Shown in pieces: positions 1 through 9,765 of a stretch of DNA of 49,246 nt (its first letter is position 1; every line of letters starts with the position of its first letter). The notes below the pieces were generated by a model, which saw nothing but the letters and a program-made list of their open reading frames with translations, ran no database searches and had not been told where the DNA came from. Both the position numbers and the translations under genes were made by a program. The stretch is from Rhizobium sp. Q54 (GTDB lineage: Bacteria; Pseudomonadota; Alphaproteobacteria; ATCC43930; CGMCC-115725). The stretch spans positions 1-49,246 of the forward strand of contig CAMATN010000024.1 in assembly GCA_945861155.1 (NCBI GenBank), written 5' to 3'.

Positions 1-26
1 TCGCCGATCGTGTCCACCGCAATCAT
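1..26 (-). CDS. istA: IS21-family transposase IstA, N-terminal start only (runs off the window)
   Basis: Only the first eight codons are inside the window: an ATG at 26-24 on the minus strand reading MIAVDTIG before the left edge. This matches the usual opening of IS21-family IstA transposases as I remember them. The position also fits, because the ORF starts about 120 bp inside a terminal end with the repeat structure of IS21-type elements (89-148). The call rests on context plus a very short match, and the body of the gene lies outside the window. Confidence 0.5.
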
Positions 27-88
27 CCCCCAACCCTTCCCAGCCGGCACCGGCCGAAAAGGAAGGGACGCTGACACACCGCGTCAGA

Positions 89-148
89 GGGTCACGATTG
101 GACGCGAAAACCGCCCCTCAGGGGGTCACTATTGCCCGCGAATTTACA
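89..148 (-). repeat. Terminal end of an IS21-family element with two 20-bp direct repeats
   Basis: Read on the minus strand the element begins with TGTAAATTCGCGGGCAATAG at 148. Two copies of a 20-bp unit (GGGTCAC.ATTG..CGCGAA on the plus strand) lie at 89-108 and 123-142 and differ at three positions. Their period is 34 bp, the same as at the other IS21-type end in this window (467 and 501). Multiple terminal transposase-binding repeats and a TGT terminus are typical of the IS21 family. Confidence 0.6.
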
Positions 149-453
149 CTCCGGGGACGACCGCTCCTCAACCGCCGGTGTGGGTCCCAATTGGGCGCTG
201 ATTCCGGGTCCCGCTTCCGCGCTGTTTGACACTTCAAGGATCGGATCGTCGATGGCGCGACGATATCAGCCAAGTATGACAAGAAGCGGAAGGTGAATTG
301 TTGGTACTGGAGCGTGATATGATGTTCAGCCCACAGGCGAAAAGGCGGGTATCAGCGGGCATGGGCGAGTATCTTTTTAACCCCTGGCGGGCGATAGTAG
401 TCATGCTGAAATCATAGCACATAACATTATAGAGCGGCTGGAAACATACCCGA
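149..453. other. Gap between two IS21-type ends, no gene recognised
   Basis: These 305 bases separate two IS21-family termini. A 62-codon minus-strand frame (234-422) has no protein-like character. A short stretch at 182-201 (GGGTCCCAATTGGGCGCTGA) loosely resembles the repeat unit of the first IS end and may be a third, degenerate copy. I see nothing else. Confidence 0.4.
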
Positions 454-515
454 TGTCAACGCCGGGTTGAATCCTGACCCACTTTGCGAGTTTCGGCCGA
501 TTGAATCCTGACCCA
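454..515 (+). repeat. istB-side terminal end of the second IS21-family element
   Basis: The end starts with TGTCAACGCCGG at 454. It contains two exact copies of TTGAATCCTGACCCA at 467-481 and 501-515, again with a 34-bp period. It lies about 190 bp beyond the istB stop codon (643), where the right end of an IS21 element belongs. No matching inverted copy was found on the istA side, which agrees with loss of that end. Confidence 0.65.
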
Positions 516-642
516 GGTTCGTTGATTGGGGGCTTGTCCAGGTAGTGCATGGGAGGGACCCGCGCGCTGCGCCGCGACCGCCACGAGTCCGGCGGAGCGG
601 CGCGCGGGAGGGGCCTGTGTACCCACCTGGGCAAGCCATGGT

Positions 643-1573
<931 letters not shown>

Positions 1574-1577
<4 letters not shown>

Positions 1578-3622
1578 GCAAGATCATGCCTGAGCACCGC
1601 GAGCGGCAGGCCTATGTTTATGTCCGCCAGTCCACCCCCGATCAGCTGCTGCACAATCACGAAAGCCGGCGGCGGCAATATGCGCTGGCGGACCGGGCTC
1701 GCGCACTCGGCTGGTCCGAAGTGGTGGTTGTCGATGACGATCTCGGTCGCTCGGGCGGCGGGGTTGAGCGGCCAGGATTCGAGCGTCTCTTGGTGGCGAT
1801 CTGCGAAGCGCGGGTCGGTATCGTGCTGGCGGTCGAGGCATCGCGACTGGCCCGTAACGGGCGGGACTGGCACACCCTCTTGGAGTTTTGCGGCCTGGTG
1901 GGCTGTTTGCTGGCCGACGAGGACGGGATTTACGATCCGCGGCTGCCGAACGACCGATTGCTGCTCGGCATGAAGGGCACGATGAGCGAGATGGAGCTCT
2001 CGCTGTTGCGGCAGCGCTCCTTCGAGGCCTTGCACCAGAAGGCGCGGCGCGGCGAGCTGTTCTTTACCGTCGCTGTCGGCTACCACAAGGCTCGGCACGA
2101 TCGCATCGAGATGGAGCCCGACCTGCGGGTTCGCGAGGCAATTGCCTTGGTATTCCGCAAGTTCAGCGAGTTCCACAGCGTGCGTCAGGTCCATCTGTGG
2201 CTGCGCCAGGAAGAGATTCGCCTACCAGCCGTCGAGCACGGGTCGCTCGGGCCGCGGGTCGTCTGGAAATTGCCGGTCTACAACACGATCCTGCATCTCT
2301 TGACCAACCCGATCTACGGCGGCGCCTATGCCTTCGGGCGCACCTGCAGCCGGGTGAGCGTGCGGGACGGGCGCAAGTGGGTCGTCCGTGGCTTTCGCCG
2401 TTCGCAAACAGAGTGGGAGGTGTTGCTCCCTGATCACCACGAGGGATACATCTCGTGGGAGGAGTTCGGAAGGAACCAGCGCCTGATCGCCGACAATGCC
2501 AACAGCAAGGGACTGATGGCCCGCGGATCGGTGCGCCGTGGCGACGCGCTGTTGGCCGGCCTGCTGCGCTGCGGCCATTGCGGGCGCCGGCTGCATGTCT
2601 CCTACAGCGGCACGGTCGGGTTCTGCGTGCGCTATCATTGCCGTGGTGCCCATATCAACCATGGGACGGAGCGCTGCATCTCGTTTGGCGGGCTGCGGGT
2701 CGACGCGGCCGTTTCGGCGGAACTGTTGCGGGTGCTCGCGCCATTTGGGATCGAGGCTGCCCTGCGCGCGCTCGATGCCCGTGCGGCCGATAATTCCGAG
2801 GTCCATCGGCAAGCAGAGCTCGCCCTGACCCAGGCACGCTACGAGGCTGGGCTCGCGCGCCGGCAGTATGATGCAGTCGATCCCAACAACCGCCTGGTCG
2901 TGGGCGAGTTGGAGCGACGCTGGAACGACCGGCTCGTTGAGGTTCATCGCATCGAGGAACAGCTTGCGACACGGAAGACGGCGAAAGTGGCGATGCCGAC
3001 GACCGAGGAACGCGCCCGGTTGATGGCGCTTGGCGCAGATATCGAGGCGCTGTGGCATCATCCCGGTGCCACTGCCGAGACGCGCAAGCATATTTTGCGG
3101 ACGGCGATCGTCGAGATCGTGGCCAAGATCGTCGGCAACACGATCGATCTCGCGGTTCATTGGCAGGGCGGGGATCATACGCGGCTGACGGTACCCAAGA
3201 ATCGGACGGGTCAGCACCGCCTGACAACTGACGCTGAAACGGGCGAACTCATTCGGGCCTTGGCCCGGCAACAGCCGGACGGCGGCATTGCGGCCATCCT
3301 CAACCGCTGCGGCAAGCGCACCGGCAAGGGCAACACCTGGACCGAAAGCCGCGTCCGCTCCCACCGAAGCGCCCACGGCATTGCTGTATACCGCGACGGT
3401 GAGATGGCCGAGCGCGGCGAGTTGACCCTGGAGGAGACGGCGCGGCGTCTCACGGTCAGCAAGATGACGGTGCTCCGGCTGATCGGCAGCGCCCTTATCA
3501 AGGCGGGGCAGGCCTGTAAAGGTGCGCCATGGGCGATTCCCCAAGCCGAGCTTGCGGGCTCGATGCCCGCACGGCTCTCATTCGCCGCCCGCAACCAGAA
3601 AATCCTGATCAACCATCCCTGA
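1574..3622 (+). CDS. Large serine recombinase (site-specific integrase/resolvase family)
   Basis: This 682-residue protein has the standard layout of large serine recombinases. The N-terminal resolvase domain (about 12-160) has the nucleophile Ser20 in AYVYVRQSTPDQ and the Arg motif EASRLARNGRDW. A recombinase domain follows (about 165-310; LTNPIYGGAYAFGR). A zinc ribbon has cysteines at about 333, 336, 356 and 368 (LRCGHCGRRL ... YHCRGAH ... ERCISF). After it comes a Glu/Arg-rich coiled-coil-like segment (about 405-470) and a C-terminal region with a helix-turn-helix-like motif (LTLEETARRLTVSKMTVLRL). All key residues are present, so the enzyme looks active. It is the only large gene of the element and probably drives its insertion into istB P-loop sequences. 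Confidence 0.9.
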
Positions 3623-3665
3623 TGTTTCAATGATGTGGCGAGGTGGGCTTTATGACGCGAGCGCG

Positions 3666-3997
3666 GTGGGGCCGAGAAAGACGACGTTCTCGGCACGCTC
3701 GATAAACGCCAGGCCCGCGAGCTCGTGGATCTGCGGGCGCGGGGCGCCGGTGGCAAAGCCGAAGTCGAAGCCGTCGAGCGTCTTGACTGCCGGGAAGCCG
3801 GCGATGCGAGCGAACATATCGCGGGCGCGCGCTCGGCGCGCGTCACGCTCGGCTCGCAAGCTCTTTTCCAGGAAGTCGGCGAAGGACGATTCTTTCGCCG
3901 CCGCGCTCTGGGCGATGCCGGAATACAGGTTGGGAACCGCACTCAGCCGCAATTCCAGGCACAGCTCGGCGATCCGCTGATGCTGCAAGTCGCTCAT
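3666..3997 (-). pseudogene. istB: IstB ATPase, N-terminal fragment (ends at the P-loop)
   Basis: Starts at ATG 3997-3995 with MSDLQHQRIAELCLELRLSA and runs about 111 residues through the DNA-binding N-terminal region (AKESSFADFLEKSL, GFPAVKTLDGFDFGF) to ENVVFLGPT, the first half of the Walker A loop. Beyond that the frame enters the recombinase element and stops at 3650. Its ATG overlaps the TGA of the istA remnant by one base (TGATG), the coupling normally seen between istA and istB. The remainder of the gene is at 643-1116. Confidence 0.85.
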
Positions 3998-4220
3998 CAG
4001 GCGCCGCCGGCAAACGCGTCGTACAGCGACAGCGGGTGTTGCAGGCCGACGATCGGCACCGGCGCCGGCCTGGCCTGGATCGAGCGCACGCTGCGGCCGG
4101 CATAAGGCGTGGGGATCGGCTGCAATCCCTCCCCACTCAGCCGTTCGGCTGGGACTTCGCCGGTGGTGCCGTGAACGCGAGCGTTCGCCACCTCGCGCAA
4201 CCATCGCCTGGCCGCCAGAG
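3997..4220 (-). pseudogene. istA: IstA transposase, C-terminal fragment
   Basis: Minus-strand codons from about 4220 read ALAARRWLREVANARVHGTT and then GEVPAERL, a hallmark of the C-terminal region of IS21 IstA. They continue to a stop at 3999-3997 after LSLYDAFAGGA. Only about 75 residues survive; the DDE catalytic core and HTH are missing. Upstream, the frame continues into sequence with no IstA similarity. The break coincides with a short palindrome at 4225-4242. Confidence 0.75.
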
Positions 4221-4841
4221 CCTGCCCCGGCGAAGGCCGGGGTTCGCCGCCTCCCGATCGGCGAGCAGGCCTTCCTGGGCCAGCCGGCTGGCCAGCGGCG
4301 CAGCCTTCGGAGGATGGGGCCCTTGCGTTGGTGCTGATTCTGGCGGATTGGCCGTATGCTCGATTAGCCAATTGATGAGCGATGCCTGATCGCTGGGGGA
4401 CAGCAACAGCCAATTTTTTTCAATCTCTTGCCGTAGCCCCACGGACGACGGCCTGATTGCTTGGGAGGGCGGCTTTGGCGCTGCAGGCGGACTGGCGCCA
4501 GTCCGCGGGCTCGACGCCCGGAGAGGCGACGTGGCCCTTGACCCCGCCAGCTTCGCCGCCCGGTTGCGCGCTTGCTCGTCTTCATGGGCTTGCGCCGGAT
4601 CGTCAGCCCGGGCTAATGCCATTACGCGCCGAATGTCGCGAGCGGAGCGTTTGATGCAATAGGCGCACCAGTCGGTCCAAGTCAGATCGGTTTCCCCCGC
4701 ATCGACAAGTCGCCGCGCCGCGATTAACTCAAGACCAGCCTTAATCCGAGAGTCATCGACCTCGTCTTCGAGCCGATCCACCTTCGCAAAATATTCTCGG
4801 GCACGCTTCGCATGAGCATCAAGCTGCGGAGTGGTTTTCAT
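4137..4841 (-). CDS. Unknown protein, C-terminus lost by fusion to IS21 debris
   Basis: ATG at 4841 is preceded by a good ribosome site (GGAGAAA). The first 200 or so residues look genuine: a charged helical N-terminus (AKRAREYFAKVDRLEDEVDD), then IKAGLELIAARRLVDAGE and WTDWCAYCIKRSARDIRRVM. This is reminiscent of plasmid- or phage-borne DUF3102-type proteins, but I am not certain. A Pro/Ala-rich linker and a second helical part (EKNWLLLSPSDQASLINWLI) follow. From about residue 200 the frame runs through the palindrome at 4225-4242 and across the istA fragment in a different frame, so the last 35 residues are not original. No function is assigned. Confidence 0.55.
   Translation of the reverse strand: MKTTPQLDAHAKRAREYFAKVDRLEDEVDDSRIKAGLELIAARRLVDAGETDLTWTDWCAYCIKRSARDIRRVMALARADDPAQAHEDEQARNRAAKLAGSRATSPLRASSPRTGASPPAAPKPPSQAIRPSSVGLRQEIEKNWLLLSPSDQASLINWLIEHTANPPESAPTQGPHPPKAAPLASRLAQEGLLADREAANPGLRRGRLWRPGDGCARWRTLAFTAPPAKSQPNG
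4225..4242. repeat. Palindromic repeat core at the istA truncation point
   Basis: CCCCGGCGAAGGCCGGGG is a self-complementary core nearly identical to the arms of the dispersed repeat at 41081-41147 (CCCGGCGAAGGCCGGG). It lies exactly where the istA remnant meets the 3' end of an unrelated gene, so recombination between such repeats may have produced the deletion. That cause is an inference. Confidence 0.5.
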
Positions 4842-5020
4842 TTGAACTTTCTCCTATAGTGACATTGATACAGCGGTGATACAGCCTACTGTTCTGCGGT
4901 GCGGCACCCCATCCGTCGTAACCCGCCATCTGCTTGCGCCGACTTCTAGCTAAGTTGGACTTTTCGTTGCACGGTAAATATTTGATGGATGCCGCAGTGT
5001 GGCGACAGACCCTAGGCAGG

Positions 5021-5371
5021 CTAGATATCATACCGCACGTTATCGATGAGGAGGGGACCGGGCGGCCCGAATTTGGCGACCCGAATCTCCATATCAATCC
5101 AGCCGCTACGCCATGCAGCCCGGTCGAGTTGGTCGGAGTATGGGCAATCATCTTCACGAACGGCTTGCAGATAGGCGCAGGCACTCGCCTCATACGCCTG
5201 GTGAAGCTCGTGAGCGCATAATGCTATTGGCTTGAAAGACTCGACGCTGGCTTCCAATTCGAGACCAGCCATGACGACATAGTCTTCGGCCTGTTTGTTC
5301 AACTTACGAACGGTTGCAAGGTGTCGGAGCATCTTCTGTATGTGAGCGGCGAACTCGACTGGTGCACTCAT
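5021..5371 (-). CDS. Small unknown protein
   Basis: A 116-residue ORF whose ATG at 5371 is preceded by a strong ribosome site (AAGGAGATCGTT). The predicted protein is mostly helical and acidic (AAHIQKMLRHLATVRKLNKQ, then AHELHQAYEASACAYLQAVR), with no signal peptide, membrane segment or motif I recognise. It sits 179 bases upstream of the truncated gene 4137-4841 on the same strand. Base composition is less GC-rich than the core genes further right, which suggests acquired DNA. Function is unknown. Confidence 0.55.
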   Translation of the reverse strand: MSAPVEFAAHIQKMLRHLATVRKLNKQAEDYVVMAGLELEASVESFKPIALCAHELHQAYEASACAYLQAVREDDCPYSDQLDRAAWRSGWIDMEIRVAKFGPPGPLLIDNVRYDI

Positions 5372-5401
5372 AACGATCTCCTTGTTTCGATTAAATGGTC
5401 A

Positions 5402-5652
5402 TCAGGCGAGGGTGGTAGCATCCGGTAAAAGGTTCCACGCGAAGGCGCGCATTGCGGTTTCTCGTATCGACCGATCGCGAATTTGCTCCTCGGCGACGCA
5501 TTGGGCGACGGTCTCGAAGCCCGGTTTAACTTTCCCGGTTCGCCGGTCGGTGCGCGACAGAAGCAGCCGGTCCAGCCGATACTTATCTGGTATTGGTTCA
5601 GGGATGCTGATCGTTCTGGGTGATTGAAAATATAAATTATTTTATCGTTCAT
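5402..5652 (-). pseudogene. Small minus-strand gene, probably frameshifted
   Basis: An ATG at 5652 (MNDKIIY, ribosome site GGAGAGG upstream) opens a frame that soon reads poorly. The adjacent frame, entered at an AT-rich stretch around 5632-5640, gives protein-like sequence to a TGA at 5402: PDKYRLDRLLLSRTDRRTGK, then VKPGFETVAQCVAEEQIRD and AMRAFAWNLLPDATTLA. Codon third positions there are clearly GC-biased. The simplest reading is one small gene of about 80 residues broken by a shift near its start; a non-ATG start is the alternative. It ends 31 bases before the start of the 5021-5371 gene. No family is recognised. Confidence 0.4.
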
Positions 5653-5781
5653 ATGCCCAAACCTCTCCAATTAGCAATCAGGGGGAGTCGCACCAAATGC
5701 GGTCGTGAACCCTTTTTCCTGCGGATACTCCGCAGCCATCAGCTCGGCGCGGGCACCGCTCTCTCCTCGGGATTTCCTGGT

Positions 5782-6264
5782 TCATAGCGGAAGAAGCGAT
5801 CGCCAAAACCGGGCATCGACAGAAAGTCTTGGATAACGCCCTATGGGTGGCGCAGGATTACGACGGCTAAAGGCAAGACGATATGTATCGGGATAACCCC
5901 ATGTGCACCAAGTAAAATAAGGTTGATTGGCGTCAGCATAGTCCACGAGGTAAATGATGTCCTTGCCTGGGCAGACCGCCGCAATTTCGGCATCAACTTC
6001 TTTCATCATCAATTTCATCGACCCAATGGAGACATCGAATTGTGCAAGTTGGTATAGAATAGCTGCCCGCAAAATCTCTTCCCGACGATACAGTCGCTCT
6101 TTCCCTCTCCCAGTGCGGGGGCCACCTATTGCCCGAAGAACGTCCTGTCCCGCCAAATAACGGACGGTTCGGAACAGTGCAGCCTCAACCGGCCGATGCT
6201 CACTGAATGAGTTGAAAAGGAGCAGCGCAATTTCCGCGCTGGTGATCAATCTCTCTTCGTCCAT
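5782..6264 (-). CDS. Putative MerR-like/winged-helix DNA-binding protein
   Basis: A 160-residue ORF. Residues about 7-75 (LITSAEIALLLFNSFSEHRP, then RLYRREEILRAAILYQLAQF) look like a winged-helix or MerR-type fold, in which a YRREEIL segment typically follows the wing. The middle (GSMKLMMKEVDAEIAA) is helical. No convincing ribosome site precedes the ATG. The C-terminal 30 residues are Pro/Arg-rich. A neighbouring frame holds better-looking sequence (IQDFLSMPGFGDRFFRYEPG, just after an in-frame TAG), so the true C-terminus may have been lost by a frameshift near 5850-5870. The regulatory role is a weak inference. Confidence 0.45.
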   Translation of the reverse strand: MDEERLITSAEIALLLFNSFSEHRPVEAALFRTVRYLAGQDVLRAIGGPRTGRGKERLYRREEILRAAILYQLAQFDVSIGSMKLMMKEVDAEIAAVCPGKDIIYLVDYADANQPYFTWCTWGYPDTYRLAFSRRNPAPPIGRYPRLSVDARFWRSLLPL

Positions 6265-6861
6265 CGGGGAATTATAAGTGATGAACTAATCCATGTCCAT
6301 AGTCTCTCCGTCCCTGTAGCCCTGGGCGGGCAGCCCGTTGGCGCGGCAAGCGCCCGGTCATCGTACCCGGTGCTGCTCGGCAAGGGCCGCAAACCGCCGC
6401 GCCGAGCGCATGCGCCTTTGGCTTCCCTGGGGATTCGACAGTTAGCGTGCGCAAGGGTATTGGCTGCTAGAGACAAGCTAAGTTCGGATGAGTTCTAATT
6501 CCGCAGTCCGTCGAACTGGGTCAAAAGGGTGGCTCAATTGCCCGATTAACCAAATCGATAAGTATCTGATAATAATTTTCGGTCTGCCGCCAGAATCCCT
6601 CCCTCTCCGCCAGCTATAAATTTGGCAAGCGTTGCCGCAAAACAGAAAAAAAGCCAAATGCCTCGCCTTCGGGAAGTATCCGATATGGCTCGATTATTGT
6701 GCACGCGCATCCTGAAAGCGGTCATCCCGCCGGGGCCGCCCGCGCCGGCATTGCGCCAGCCGGGATGCCGCTGCGGAATCGCCGGTCCCTCCTCGCGATC
6801 GGACCGCTCGCGACGGTGCGGCGAGTCGCCATCCTCCGGCAAATCATGATAAAACGCCGCC
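6265..6861. other. 597-bp gap, no gene recognised
   Basis: This stretch separates the acquired small genes from the core gene block. It contains AT-rich DNA at about 6480-6600 and a GC-rich part before the ABC-F start. Open frames on both strands here have the Arg/Pro/Ser-rich composition of non-coding GC-rich DNA. I see no tRNA, integrase or clear attachment site. Promoter elements for the gene at 6862 are probably here but cannot be assigned. Confidence 0.4.
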
Positions 6862-8793
6862 ATGCTGACGATTTCCGGCCTGACCTACCGCGTCGGAGGA
6901 CGCCACGGGCGCGCCCTCTTCAACGAGGCCAACGCGCAGATCCCCGAGGGCAGCAAGCTCGGCCTTGTCGGGCGCAACGGCGCCGGCAAATCGACGCTGC
7001 TCGACCTGATCCGCGGCCGGTTGGCGCCGGATCAAGGCGACGTCATCCTGCCGCGCGGTCACCGCATCGGGTTTCTCGCCCAGGAAGCGCCGGGCGGGGC
7101 GGGCAATGCGCTCGACACGGTGCTTGCCGCCGACCGCGAGCGCGGCCGCCTCCTGGCCGCTCTAGACGCCGCCCTTGGCGCACCGGGCGATTCCCCACCT
7201 GAGTCGAATGGGCCATCGCCGCTGCAGATCGCCGAGATCGAGGCGCGGCTCGATGCGATCGGGGCGCGCGCGGCGCCCGGCAGGGCCGCCCGCATCCTCG
7301 CCGGGCTCGGTTTCGACGCGGCAATGCAGGAGCAGCCGCTCGCCGAATTGTCCGGCGGCTGGCGCATGCGCGTCGCGCTCGCCGCGGTGCTGTTCGCCGA
7401 GCCCGACCTGCTGCTGCTCGACGAGCCGACCAACCATCTCGACCTCGAAGCGGCGCTATGGCTCGAACGCTATTTGCGCCGCTACCGGCACAGCTTTGTG
7501 CTGGTCAGCCACGACCGCCAGCTGCTCAACGCCGCGACGACGACGACGCTGCACCTGGAGGGCGGCAAGCTGACGCTCTATTCGGGCGGGTTCGACCAGT
7601 TCCTGCGCGCCCGTCGCGAAGCCTCGGCGCGCCAATCCGTCATGGCCCAGCGCCAGCAGCGCCAGCGCCAGCACATGCAGGAATTTATCGAGCGCTTCCG
7701 CGCCACGGCGTCGAAGGCGCGCCAGGCGCAGAGCCGGGTCAAGGCGCTGGCTCGGCTTGAGCCGGTGGCGCTGTTCGAGGAAGCGCCGCCACCGGTGTTG
7801 CGGCTGCCGCAACCCCCCGAGCTGAGCCCGCCGCTGATCTCCCTCGACCGGGTCAGCACCGGCTATTCCAGCGAGCACCCGGTGCTGTCGCGGCTCGATC
7901 TGCGGCTCGATCCCGACGATCGGATCGCGCTGCTCGGCGCCAACGGCAACGGCAAGACCACGTTCGCCCGGCTGCTGGCGGGCCGGCTCGCGCCGCTATC
8001 GGGCCGGATGACGCGATCCTCGAAAGTGACCTGCGGGTTTTTCGCGCAGCACCAGATCGAGGAGATGCGGCCCGCCGAATCCGCCTTCGATCACCTTGCC
8101 GCGCTGCTGCCCGACAGCCCGCCCGAGGCGGTGCGAACCCGACTCGGCGGGTTCGGCTTCGGCCAGGACAAGGCGTTCGTGCCGGTCGGCGAATTGTCGG
8201 GCGGCGAGCGGGCGCGGCTCAACCTCGCCCTCGTGACGCATGACGCTCCCTCGCTGCTGATCCTCGACGAACCGACCAACCACCTCGACATGGAGACCCG
8301 CGAGGCGCTGGTCGCCGCGCTCGCCGAGTATTCCGGGGCGGTCGTCCTGGTGAGTCACGATTGGCATTTGGTCGAGCTGGTCGCCGACCGGCTGTGGCTC
8401 GTCGAAGACGGCACGGTGCGGCCGTTCGAGGATGATCTCGAAGCCTATCGCCGCCGGCTGCTCGATCGTGAGGAACCGCCGGCCGGGCCGGACGAGGCCG
8501 CGTCAGGCGGCCGCGATCCGCGCCGCTCCGCCCGCCGCGACGCAGCCGAGCGCCGGGCCGCGCTGGAGCCGTTGCGTCGCAAGGCGCGGCAGGCCGAGGC
8601 GGCGGCGGCGCGTCTTGCCGCCGAACAGCACGCGCTCGACCGCAAACTGGCGGCGCCGGGCGCGTTCGGCGGGCGTGGCGCCGCCCTCGCCGATGCGCTC
8701 AAACAACGCGCCGAACTGGCCCGCCGGATCACGCAGGCAGAGGCCGAATGGGTCGCCGCCGAGACCGAAATCGAGCGGATCAACGGGCCATGA
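6862..8793 (+). CDS. ABC-F family ATPase (YheS/Uup-like)
   Basis: This 643-residue cytosolic protein has two ABC ATPase domains in tandem and no membrane segment, the layout of ABC-F proteins, which act on ribosomes. Domain 1 has Walker A GRNGAGKST (37-45), signature LSGGWRMR (about 163-170) and Walker B LLLLDEPTNHLD (183-194). A Gln/Arg-rich linker (about 250-300) corresponds to the P-site tRNA interaction region. Domain 2 has GANGNGKTT (359-367), LSGGERAR (445-452) and LLILDEPTNHLD. The C-terminal 110 residues are a charged coiled coil (RREEA/RA-rich), which points to the YheS or Uup subgroup rather than EttA. Exact subgroup assignment needs a tree. Confidence 0.9.
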   Translation: MLTISGLTYRVGGRHGRALFNEANAQIPEGSKLGLVGRNGAGKSTLLDLIRGRLAPDQGDVILPRGHRIGFLAQEAPGGAGNALDTVLAADRERGRLLAALDAALGAPGDSPPESNGPSPLQIAEIEARLDAIGARAAPGRAARILAGLGFDAAMQEQPLAELSGGWRMRVALAAVLFAEPDLLLLDEPTNHLDLEAALWLERYLRRYRHSFVLVSHDRQLLNAATTTTLHLEGGKLTLYSGGFDQFLRARREASARQSVMAQRQQRQRQHMQEFIERFRATASKARQAQSRVKALARLEPVALFEEAPPPVLRLPQPPELSPPLISLDRVSTGYSSEHPVLSRLDLRLDPDDRIALLGANGNGKTTFARLLAGRLAPLSGRMTRSSKVTCGFFAQHQIEEMRPAESAFDHLAALLPDSPPEAVRTRLGGFGFGQDKAFVPVGELSGGERARLNLALVTHDAPSLLILDEPTNHLDMETREALVAALAEYSGAVVLVSHDWHLVELVADRLWLVEDGTVRPFEDDLEAYRRRLLDREEPPAGPDEAASGGRDPRRSARRDAAERRAALEPLRRKARQAEAAAARLAAEQHALDRKLAAPGAFGGRGAALADALKQRAELARRITQAEAEWVAAETEIERINGP

Positions 8794-9082
8794 TTGCGGT
8801 GTCGGCTGCGTTCCCCGCTTTCTCGCCGGGCAATAGGCGAATAAACTAGGGGTCGGCGCCGTTGTTTGGGCGTATAGGCCGCGCGATTCGGCCACAAAAC
8901 CAGATGCAAGATGCGCACCGGATCGGACGCGGCCAATGGCCGCAGCAGTAATCCCCGGGCGCCGTTTGACAGCGATGGCGGCGGCAGTTTATCCAATGTT
9001 AACTCTGGAATGCTTTCGTCTACGTTTCTTCCGAGCCTACCCTCAAAGCTGTTTGCCGCCCTCTTACGAATAGGCCGCGCCC

Positions 9083-9691
9083 ATGGCTGAGACACCCGCG
9101 ATCGCCGACCGCAATCTGGAGGCGTCGACCAACATTTCGCTGAAACGCGAACCGGCGTGCTTTGCCTTTTTGTCGGCCCGTTCGGTGGCGCCGCCGATGC
9201 CGATCGATTCGATCAATCTCGATCTGGCCTCGGCCGATTATTTCGAGGGCCGTGCCTCGCTGTGGACGACGCTCGAAATGCGCTCGTCGGTCAACAACGA
9301 CCGGCCGACCGCGATTCTCGGCTTTGACGAGACGTTTCTGCGGCCGTTCGCCCGCGCGCTGGTCGAAGCCTCAACGACGCGCGCCGCCTACCGCATGACG
9401 ATCCTCAACGAGATGCGCGACAACGAGCGCTGCCGCGTCGTCGAATATGTGACCGGGCCGGGCAAGCCGCTAAAGGAAATCGTGCTGCAGCCGTTCGATA
9501 ATGTCGTGCTGATTACCGCGACGACACCGAAGGACGGCGACGAGACGCTGTTCCAATTGCCGCGCACCGACAGCTTCCTGCGCGCCTTCGCCAAGATGTC
9601 CTATACCGCCGACCAGGCGCTGCACGATCTGCTCGAAGAAATGGGACGCATCGCCCGCCGGCATAGTTCTGGGCCGGTCGACACGCCGTAA
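9083..9691 (+). CDS. Conserved-looking protein of unknown function
   Basis: A 202-residue ORF starting at ATG 9083 (MAETPAIADRN). It has good codon character and a soluble alpha/beta composition, with segments such as INLDLASADYFEGRASLWTT, RPTAILGFDETFLRPFARAL and SFLRAFAKMSYTADQALHDL. There is no signal peptide, transmembrane segment or catalytic motif that I recognise. It stands alone: 289 bases from the ABC-F gene and convergent with the racemase gene, whose stop is 75 bases away. No function is proposed. Confidence 0.65.
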   Translation: MAETPAIADRNLEASTNISLKREPACFAFLSARSVAPPMPIDSINLDLASADYFEGRASLWTTLEMRSSVNNDRPTAILGFDETFLRPFARALVEASTTRAAYRMTILNEMRDNERCRVVEYVTGPGKPLKEIVLQPFDNVVLITATTPKDGDETLFQLPRTDSFLRAFAKMSYTADQALHDLLEEMGRIARRHSSGPVDTP

Positions 9692-9765
9692 CCACGGCGA
9701 TGCGGTTCCCGCCTGCACCGCGGCGATGTCGACGACCGGGAAATCTGCACTCATCGTAGCCATAC

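Noticed and set aside
234-422. 62-codon minus-strand ORF between the two IS21-type ends
   Set aside because: No ribosome site, no motif, unconvincing composition.
6319-6498. Plus-strand open stretch (reading LGGQPVGAASARSSY...) before the ABC-F gene
   Set aside because: No start codon context or family resemblance; could be a remnant but cannot be supported.
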